The position numbers and the translations under genes are program-made. Under the pieces are notes generated by a model that was not told where the DNA came from, did not search any database, and saw nothing but the letters and a program-made list of their open reading frames with translations. Positions 7,388 through 11,597 of a stretch of DNA of 11,597 bases are shown piece by piece. The stretch comes from an uncultured Rubrobacteraceae bacterium (lineage in GTDB: Bacteria > Actinomycetota > Rubrobacteria > Rubrobacterales > Rubrobacteraceae): positions 1 to 11,597 of the forward strand of contig CADCUZ010000063.1 of the NCBI GenBank assembly GCA_902806015.1, written 5' to 3'. Positions within the stretch are counted from its first letter, which is position 1, and each line of letters starts with the position of its first letter.

Positions 7388-7513
7388 TACGCCGAGTGGA
7401 TCGGCAAGCTCATGTTCTGGTGCGGGGAGGACAAGATCATCTACGGCTCCGAGACCCCGATCTGGCACCCCAAACGGGCCCTCGACGCGTTCTGGGACTT
7501 CGAGATCCCGCAC
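7388..7513 (+). pseudogene. Amidohydrolase C-terminal fragment
   Basis: In the frame starting at 7388 the text is YAEWIGKLMFWCGEDKIIYG followed by SETPIWHPKRALDAFWDFEIP. This matches the late part of amidohydrolase-2-type metal-dependent hydrolases, where a GEDRhhhGSDxP-like segment (here GEDKIIYGSETP) supplies the metal-binding acid position, seen here as E. There is no start codon of its own and the segment is only 42 residues long, so it is a piece joined to the Mrr_N fragment. The closing segment of such enzymes (GYPxLTxExKxKIxGxNxARL) does not follow. Confidence 0.5.
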
Positions 7514-7598
7514 GGCAGGCCCGCAAAGAAGGTGCTCCTCCTCTTCGGCGGCACGAACGACCGATTTCTGCCCATGCGCGGCGCGTGTAGCGGCCCGG

Positions 7599-7652
7599 GG
7601 CCGCATCCGGGTGTGGGTGCGGGACCTAGATGCTTCATTACGCTCTTGTTGA
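7599..7652 (+). pseudogene. Possible VOC/glyoxalase N-terminal scrap
   Basis: The frame reads GRIRVWVRDLDASLRSC and then stops with TGA. VRDLDASLRFY is the usual opening strand and helix of glyoxalase/VOC-fold proteins, and the match fails exactly where the family's FY would follow. With fewer than 17 residues this may be chance. Between 7514 and 7598 I identify nothing, although one frame there reads KKVLLLFGGTNDRFLP. Confidence 0.2.
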
Positions 7653-7683
7653 ACGGCCCGGACCCCGAGGGAGGCAAGACGTA

Positions 7684-8100
7684 ATGGCGCAGCAGAGGAG
7701 TAGGCGTAAGTCGTCCGGCGGGATCTCAAGGAAGAGCCGCTCCCCGGTCGACCACCACGAGGTCGAGTGGCAGTTCGACGCTGGGGAGCTCGAGCCCGTG
7801 GAAGCCTGGCTCCGGCATCACTCTTCGGGGGCAGGCCTCGTGGTCAAGCCCGAGCCCGAGGAGAAGATCGCCGACGCCTATTACGACTCGCAGGACTGGC
7901 GCTTCTACCGGGCGGGGTACGCCCTGCGCGTCCGCAAGGCCGGGACCGACACCGAGGCGACGATGGGTCCCTCTCGCCCGCCGAGGGGAACGTCCGGCGC
8001 CGGCGCGAGATCACCGAGCCCCGGAAAGACGACAAATCGGCCGCGCCGGGCAAGGCGTCCGGCCCGGTCGGGGAGCGTGCGCCGGATGGTGAACCGGCAG
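7684..8100 (+). pseudogene. CYTH-domain (triphosphate tunnel) protein, frameshifted and truncated
   Basis: The ATG at 7684 follows GAGGGAGG (7667-7674) at normal spacing. Residues 26-42 read EVEWQFDAGELEPVEAWLR, the CYTH opening, here ExExQ and not the canonical ExExK. Then come EKIADAYYDSQDWRFYRAGY (60-79) and ALRVRKAG (80-87), the second and third strands of the tunnel with their RxRK charges. After ATM (residue 94, base 7965) one base appears lost. The next frame gives SLSPAEGNVRRRREITEP (normally preceded by K: ATMKSL), and a second shift follows near 8080 (VRRMV). The remaining half of the CYTH domain and any CHAD domain are absent, because the sequence runs into the convergent SDR gene. 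CYTH enzymes hydrolyse inorganic triphosphate or nucleotide triphosphates; this copy should be inactive. Confidence 0.75.
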
Positions 8101-8121
8101 GAGGACCTTCGGATCCGGGCG

Positions 8122-9036
8122 TTACCGGTACCCGGTGGTATCAGCCGGAAGGCCAGCGTCCTGGACCTCGGCGATGTAGCGCCAGGCGTCGGGTCGCGAG
8201 CCGTCAAGGTCCGTGAACCCATACTCCTTCGCGAGCCCGCCGCTCGAGAGGGAGCGGCCATTGAAGCGCCCGACGTCCGCGTCGGCGGCGAGGTAGGCCA
8301 CGGCACGGCCCACGTAGCGCGGCGACTCGGAGATGGCGAAGTGCGGCTGTACGGCGGTCGCCTCACGCCAGTTGGATTCCTCCACGCCGAAATTGTCGAG
8401 CATCATCTCCGAGCGCAGCCAGCCGGGGGTGAGCGCGACAGCCGCGCACCCGTGGGGCGCAAGCTCCTTGGCCTGGGCCCACGCCATGCGGATAACGGAC
8501 GTCTTGGCGAGGTCGTAGAACAGCGACAGCCTGTAGTTCTCGGCGTTGTACTCGGCGGTACCGTCGGTCATCTCGACGACCAGGCCGCCCCCGTTCCTGA
8601 TGAGGAGGGGCAGGGCGAAGTGGCTGGTGACTATGTGTGTGTCGATTGCCAGCCTGAGCATCCTCAGTCCCCCCTCCAGGGAGTGCTCCCACACCGGCAC
8701 GTTCCACTCCATCAGGTGCTCCGAGCCCCACACGTCGTTGACGAGCACGTCCAAGCGGCCCTGCTCCTCCTCGATGCGCTCAACCAGGGCCCGCGCCTCG
8801 GCCGCCTCCAGGTGGTCGACCCGGACGGCGACCCCGCGCCCGCCCGCCTCGTCCACGAGGGCGGCCGTCTCCTCGATCGTCTCGGGGCGTCCGTACTCGG
8901 AGCGGTGCACTCTAGTGGTCCGGCCGGTCACGTAGACCGTGGCCCCCGCCGCGCCGAGCTCGACCGCGATGCCACGCCCTGCCCCCCGCGTCCCCCCGGC
9001 CACCAAAGCCACCTTCCCTTCCAACCGCGGCGCCAT
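8122..9036 (-). CDS. Short-chain dehydrogenase/reductase (DHRS1-like SDR)
   Basis: The 304-residue protein is an intact SDR. The nucleotide-binding motif is AGGTRGAGRGIAVELGAAGA (13-32), a variant of TGxxxGxG with G in place of T. TGRTTR at 38-42 suggests NADP preference. NDVWG (100-104) replaces the usual NNAG, as in the DHRS1-like subgroup. The catalytic pair is Y174 and K178 in LFYDLAKTSVIRMAWAQ, and TPGWLRSEM (203-211) is the typical PG turn. The ATG at 9036 has GGAGGAGG close upstream; the frame stays open to 9465, but that extension crosses the regulatory spacer. The substrate is unknown. The gene diverges from a TetR gene around a clear operator. Confidence 0.9.
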   Translation of the reverse strand: MAPRLEGKVALVAGGTRGAGRGIAVELGAAGATVYVTGRTTRVHRSEYGRPETIEETAALVDEAGGRGVAVRVDHLEAAEARALVERIEEEQGRLDVLVNDVWGSEHLMEWNVPVWEHSLEGGLRMLRLAIDTHIVTSHFALPLLIRNGGGLVVEMTDGTAEYNAENYRLSLFYDLAKTSVIRMAWAQAKELAPHGCAAVALTPGWLRSEMMLDNFGVEESNWREATAVQPHFAISESPRYVGRAVAYLAADADVGRFNGRSLSSGGLAKEYGFTDLDGSRPDAWRYIAEVQDAGLPADTTGYR

Positions 9037-9064
9037 ACGGGCCTCCTCCCGGCTACCCCAAAAA

Positions 9065-9109
9065 ACATACGATGTACTATTATTCAGGATTATACATACG
9101 GTGTATAAT
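9065..9109. promoter_or_regulatory. Divergent promoters and doubled TetR-type operator
   Basis: ATTATACA (9089-9096) and TGTATAAT (9102-9109) are exact reverse complements around a 5-base centre. Each arm holds a perfect TATAAT -10 box: one at 9104-9109 facing the TetR gene, one at 9094-9089 facing the SDR gene. A related site lies 29 bases away: ACATACGATGTA (9065-9076) matches ACATACGGTGTA (9094-9105) at 11 of 12 bases. A regulator bound here would cover both promoters. Confidence 0.75.
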
Positions 9110-9128
9110 AAACAAGGAGGTTCGGGCG

Positions 9129-9857
9129 CTGGGACGCAAGAAAGATAAGGTACGCAGGCGCGGGGCCGGCCGGCCGCGGGCGGGGCAGGAGCCGCTGACG
9201 CGCGAGCGGATACTCGGGGCGGCGTTGCGGGTCGTGGACGGGGAGGGGATGGGCGCCTTGAGCATGCGGCGCCTTGGCGCGGAGCTGGGAGTGAACCCGA
9301 TGTCCATCTACCACTACCTTCCCGGTAAGGACGCCGTGGTCTCGGGCCTGGTCGAACTCGTCTTCTCCGGGATGCGGGTGTTGCGCTCCTCCGAGGGCTC
9401 GCCATGGCAGGAACGCGTGCGCGCCTACGCCCGCGCCTACCGGGAGGTCGTGAGTTCTCATCCAAACCTCGCGCTGGAGATCGTCTCCGACGCCGCCGCG
9501 GTCTCGGAGGCCGTGCTCCTGGGCGCCGAGCCGCTATACGGGGCGCTAGAGGATGCGGGGCTTCCCCCCGCGACGATCGTTCAGGCCGCGGACTCGTTGG
9601 TCGACTTCGTCCACGGGTTCGCTTTGGGTGAGGCGTCGAACCCGTCCGGGGAGTTCGACGTGGGCCCGGAACTGCTCGCGCGCCTCGAGGCGCGGCCGGC
9701 GGGGGAGGCCCCGGCGCTGCGGCGGGTCTTCGGGGCGCTCGGGGAGGAGGGCGCGCGCTACGACTTCGACGCGGGTTTCGAGGTTGGCCTCGACATCCTC
9801 GTCAAGGGTGTCGAGACTATCGCGGGCAAGGTACCCGACCGAGAGCTTACCGGTTAG
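9129..9857 (+). CDS. TetR family regulator with TetR_C-like domain
   Basis: The protein has about 242 residues from this start. A basic leader (GRKKDKVRRRGAGRPR) precedes the DNA-binding domain: LTRERILGAALRVVDGEG, then the HTH LSMRRLGAELGVNPMSIYHY (44-63) followed by LPGKD, typical of the TetR subgroup with a TetR_C ligand domain. The start is not obvious. The first in-frame ATG (9072) lies inside the operator, upstream of the TATAAT at 9104, with no ribosome site. AAGGAGG at 9114-9120 is ideally spaced for a CTG at 9129-9131, which would be a rare start codon, so I chose it. The gene diverges from the SDR gene, its likely target together with itself. Confidence 0.85.
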   Translation: MGRKKDKVRRRGAGRPRAGQEPLTRERILGAALRVVDGEGMGALSMRRLGAELGVNPMSIYHYLPGKDAVVSGLVELVFSGMRVLRSSEGSPWQERVRAYARAYREVVSSHPNLALEIVSDAAAVSEAVLLGAEPLYGALEDAGLPPATIVQAADSLVDFVHGFALGEASNPSGEFDVGPELLARLEARPAGEAPALRRVFGALGEEGARYDFDAGFEVGLDILVKGVETIAGKVPDRELTG

Positions 9858-9921
9858 GTTGCAGTCCTCCGGAGACGGTGAAGGCGCCGCGACCTCCATC
9901 TGGCCAAACGACCGCAAGAAG

Positions 9922-10101
9922 TTGACCGAGAGCCTGCTGGGTACGACCTACGAACGAGAAGACCTCATGCGCCAGGAGGCGCGCGCCAGGCGCCTGGCCC
10001 GGCAACGGCGGTGGGAGGGACGCTCCGTGGAAGGTGCCCAGAGGGGGTCACTCGTGTCCAGGTTGGGCCAATCTATCTCCTCCTTGTGGCGGCGCCAGTA
10101 A
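9922..10101 (+). CDS. Possible small basic protein (unrecognised)
   Basis: A frame of 59 residues from TTG 9922, or 44 from ATG 9967, reads TESLLGTTYEREDLMRQEAR, then ARRLARQRRWEGRSVEGAQ, and ends in SRLGQSISSLWRRQ. It has a strongly basic predicted helix in the middle and an amphipathic C-terminus. The evidence for coding is the sensible residue pattern; the ribosome site is weak (AAGAAG before the TTG). It follows the TetR stop on the same strand. It may be a genuine small protein or an accident of GC-rich DNA. Confidence 0.35.
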   Translation: MTESLLGTTYEREDLMRQEARARRLARQRRWEGRSVEGAQRGSLVSRLGQSISSLWRRQ

Positions 10102-10113
10102 TCCGCTCGTGAG

Positions 10114-10159
10114 GTGAACTGCGCAGCATTAGCCTTCCACGCACTCCGGTGAATAGGCC
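10114..10159 (+). repeat. 46-bp dispersed repeat, copy 2
   Basis: The segment aligns without gaps to copies at 1391 and 10697. The left half has diverged (GTGAACTGCGCAGCAT), but the right half keeps CTTCCACGCACTCCGGTGAA and TAGGCC. It lies about 90 bases upstream of the SnoaL-like gene, in the same orientation as copy 3 on the gene's far side. Confidence 0.7.
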
Positions 10160-10247
10160 GCCGACGAGGGCGCCGACCTCTTTGGGGTGGCATCATGGTG
10201 GTAGACGACGTTCGGTCCAACGAGATCTCTAGAGAGGTAGAGGGGAT

Positions 10248-10649
10248 ATGGCCGAGGGAGCAGAGGGCGTGGCCGCCGAACTGATCGGGCGCCTCGAGAG
10301 GGCCTGGAACGAAGCCGACGGCCGGGCGTTCGGCGAACCCTTCGCCCCAGACGCCGACTTCGTCACCATCCGGGGCGAGCACCTTCGCGGCCGAGGGGGG
10401 ATCGCGGCCGGGCACCAGGCCATCTTCGATTCGATCTACGAGGGCAGCAGCACCGACTTCGGGCCGACGGGCCCCAGGGAGCTTTCGGGCGACGCGATCC
10501 TGGCCCACGCCACGGCGGTCCTCAGGGCACCATCCGGTCCGCTCGCCGGCGAGCACGGCGCGGTGCAGAGCCTGGTCTTGGTTCGAGGAGGCGACGGCTG
10601 GGAGATCGCCGGTTTCCACAACACGCTCGTGGCGCCGCAGCGACCATAG
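10248..10649 (+). CDS. SnoaL-like / SgcJ-EcaC family (nuclear transport factor 2 fold) protein
   Basis: The 133-residue protein has the size and pattern of SgcJ/EcaC (DUF4440-like) members of the NTF2 fold. The opening helix is IGRLERAWNEADGRAFGEPF (13-32), followed by APDADFVTIRGEHLRGRGGI (33-52) with the aspartate that lines the pocket. The helix GHQAIFDSIY (55-64) comes next, then strands ending in SLVLVRGGDGWEIAGFHNT. GAGGGG lies just upstream of the ATG at 10248, and a small palindrome TCTCTAGAGA occurs at 10226-10235. Proteins of this family bind small ligands and may act as isomerases or oxidoreductases, but most have no known substrate. The gene stands alone between two direct repeat copies. 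Confidence 0.85.
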   Translation: MAEGAEGVAAELIGRLERAWNEADGRAFGEPFAPDADFVTIRGEHLRGRGGIAAGHQAIFDSIYEGSSTDFGPTGPRELSGDAILAHATAVLRAPSGPLAGEHGAVQSLVLVRGGDGWEIAGFHNTLVAPQRP

Positions 10650-10696
10650 CGTATAGGGCCTCTCCGAGCCCGAGCTCTCGTGCGGCTACTTCTGGG

Positions 10697-10742
10697 GCGA
10701 ACTTCGGGGAACGTCCCTTCCACGCACTCGGGAGAATAAGTC
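10697..10742 (+). repeat. 46-bp dispersed repeat, copy 3
   Basis: GCGAACTTCGGGGAAC followed four bases later by CTTCCACGCACTCGGGAGAA and TAAG. It agrees with copy 1 at about 38 of 46 positions. It fills most of the space between the 3' ends of the convergent SnoaL-like and LtrA genes. A terminator role is conceivable from this position, but I see only weak pairing (GGG/CCC around AACGT) and no T-run. Confidence 0.75.
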
Positions 10743-10755
10743 ATGTGCCCCCGGT

Positions 10756-11597
10756 CTATCGCGCACGGAGCTCACGCCGGAACTCGCGAGATCGCACCGT
10801 CTCGAAGGCGGCCAGCGCGCACAGCAGCCCCGCGAGGATGGCCAGGGTGATCAGGGAGGGGATCGACACCGCTACGGGGATCAGCGCGCAGCAGAGCACC
10901 GTCACCACCAACCTGGGAACGCTAACGCTGCCGACGTCGCGCAGCCTGAAGGCGTTGTGCCCCAGAAGGTAGAGGGCGACGCCGCCGCACAGCGCAACGG
11001 CAGCGATGATCCCCAAAGGGTCCCCGACGTGGGCCAGGGTCTTCTTGACACCCAGAGCGACCAGGACGATGCCGGCCACCATCGGCAGGTGCAGGTAGCT
11101 GTAAGAGTCTCGCGCTAGGGTAGCCCGCTCGTGCCCTTGGGCCCTGATCAAGCGCCTCTCCGCGGCGAGCGCGACGTAGTCGAAGTAGGCCCACCACAGC
11201 CCGGCGGCGAGGACCATCCCCAGGATGGCGGCGAGTACGACACCTGCCCCCAGTTCGAGCCCGGCAGCGCCGACGCCGATCGCCACGATCGACTCGCCCA
11301 AGGCTATGATGATGATCAAGCCGTGGCGCTCCACGAAGTGGCCGGCGTGCACGCGGAAGCCCGCGACCCCGCGCAAGAGCGCCACGCCGTAGTCGATCGC
11401 GAGGGCGAGAGACCAGAGCACACCTTGCGCCGGACCTTCGAGAGATCCGGCGACGACGAGCAGCATGGGTCCCCCTAAGAAACCGGGTGCGAAACCGATA
11501 ACCGTACGTCGCGCCTCCGGGGAATCGCCGGTAGTGTACGCGTAGAGCGCGAGGTGAAGGAGGCGCACCACGAAGTACGCACCGCCAAAGAGTATTC
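10756..11597 (-). CDS. ltrA: Low temperature requirement protein A (LtrA) homologue, 5' end outside window
   Basis: The frame is open at the window edge and reads FGGAYFVVRLLHLALYAYTT, then GDSPEARRTV, a recognisable LtrA segment. Downstream it has FVERHGLIIIIALGESIVAI, the family's hallmark ERxGLIxIIxLGESIV, then LWWAYFDYVA and ARDSYSYLHLPMVAGIV, also characteristic. At least six hydrophobic helices are visible, consistent with an integral membrane protein. The visible part is about 280 residues against 360-400 for the family, so around 100 N-terminal residues are missing. The stop is TAG at 10758-10756. The role is poorly understood; the name comes from a cold-growth phenotype in Listeria. 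The gene converges on the SnoaL-like gene. Confidence 0.88.
   Translation of the reverse strand, partial: ILFGGAYFVVRLLHLALYAYTTGDSPEARRTVIGFAPGFLGGPMLLVVAGSLEGPAQGVLWSLALAIDYGVALLRGVAGFRVHAGHFVERHGLIIIIALGESIVAIGVGAAGLELGAGVVLAAILGMVLAAGLWWAYFDYVALAAERRLIRAQGHERATLARDSYSYLHLPMVAGIVLVALGVKKTLAHVGDPLGIIAAVALCGGVALYLLGHNAFRLRDVGSVSVPRLVVTVLCCALIPVAVSIPSLITLAILAGLLCALAAFETVRSREFRRELRAR

Noticed and set aside
8124..8136. ACCGG/CCGGT hairpin at the SDR 3' end as a terminator
   Set aside because: The stem is only five bases with no T-run, and it lies inside the final codons.
8101..9108. Continuation of the CYTH frame to 9108 on the plus strand
   Set aside because: This part is the antisense of the SDR gene and contains no CYTH or CHAD sequence.
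9037..9465. N-terminal extension of the SDR frame to 9465
   Set aside because: It would read through the operator and antisense to the TetR gene. The ATG at 9036 has a strong ribosome site and starts exactly at the SDR fold.

Overview
This is a GC-rich chromosomal window. Its base composition and the mix of small regulators, an LtrA homologue, an MDR dehydrogenase and CYTH-like and Mrr-like pieces suggest a high-GC actinobacterium. I think of Rubrobacteraceae, but that is inference from gene style and not proven by a marker gene. No rRNA, tRNA, CRISPR array or intact transposase was seen.

Layout. (1) 1-1196: a cupin gene (minus strand, 3' end outside the window) and a TetR regulator (plus) diverge around a perfect 13-bp-arm palindrome. 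(2) 1197-1494: a gene-free stretch with several inverted repeats and one copy of a 46-bp dispersed repeat. (3) 1495-3193 (minus): a decayed pair, a truncated glycosyltransferase followed by a Rox-like FAD monooxygenase pseudogene with several frameshifts and three nonsense codons. (4) 3194-3871: a hairpin-rich stretch, a possible DUF47/PhoU-like remnant and gene-free DNA. (5) 3872-6994: a MarR regulator (minus) diverges from a run of plus-strand genes: a TspO/MBR-like membrane protein, a zinc-independent MDR dehydrogenase, an unrecognised protein whose start overlaps the dehydrogenase stop, and a small HTH protein. (6) 7060-8110: a gene graveyard in which a probable DNA-methylase tail, an Mrr N-terminal domain, an amidohydrolase piece and a frameshifted CYTH gene are abutted. 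(7) 8122-9857: an SDR oxidoreductase (minus) and a TetR regulator (plus) diverge around a palindrome whose two arms each carry a TATAAT. (8) 9858-11597: a possible small basic ORF, a SnoaL-like gene lying between two direct copies of the 46-bp repeat, and an LtrA homologue (minus, 5' end outside the window).

How it fits together. Three divergent regulator/enzyme pairs with palindromic intergenic sites (TetR-cupin, MarR-TspO/MDR, TetR-SDR) look like separate small-molecule-responsive switches. Between them lie eroded, probably acquired genes: a monooxygenase/glycosyltransferase pair and restriction-modification remnants. This looks like an accessory region under turnover. I see no single intact novel system. 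The most unusual structures are the dispersed repeat family, the structured stretch 3251-3400 and the doubled operator at 9065-9109.
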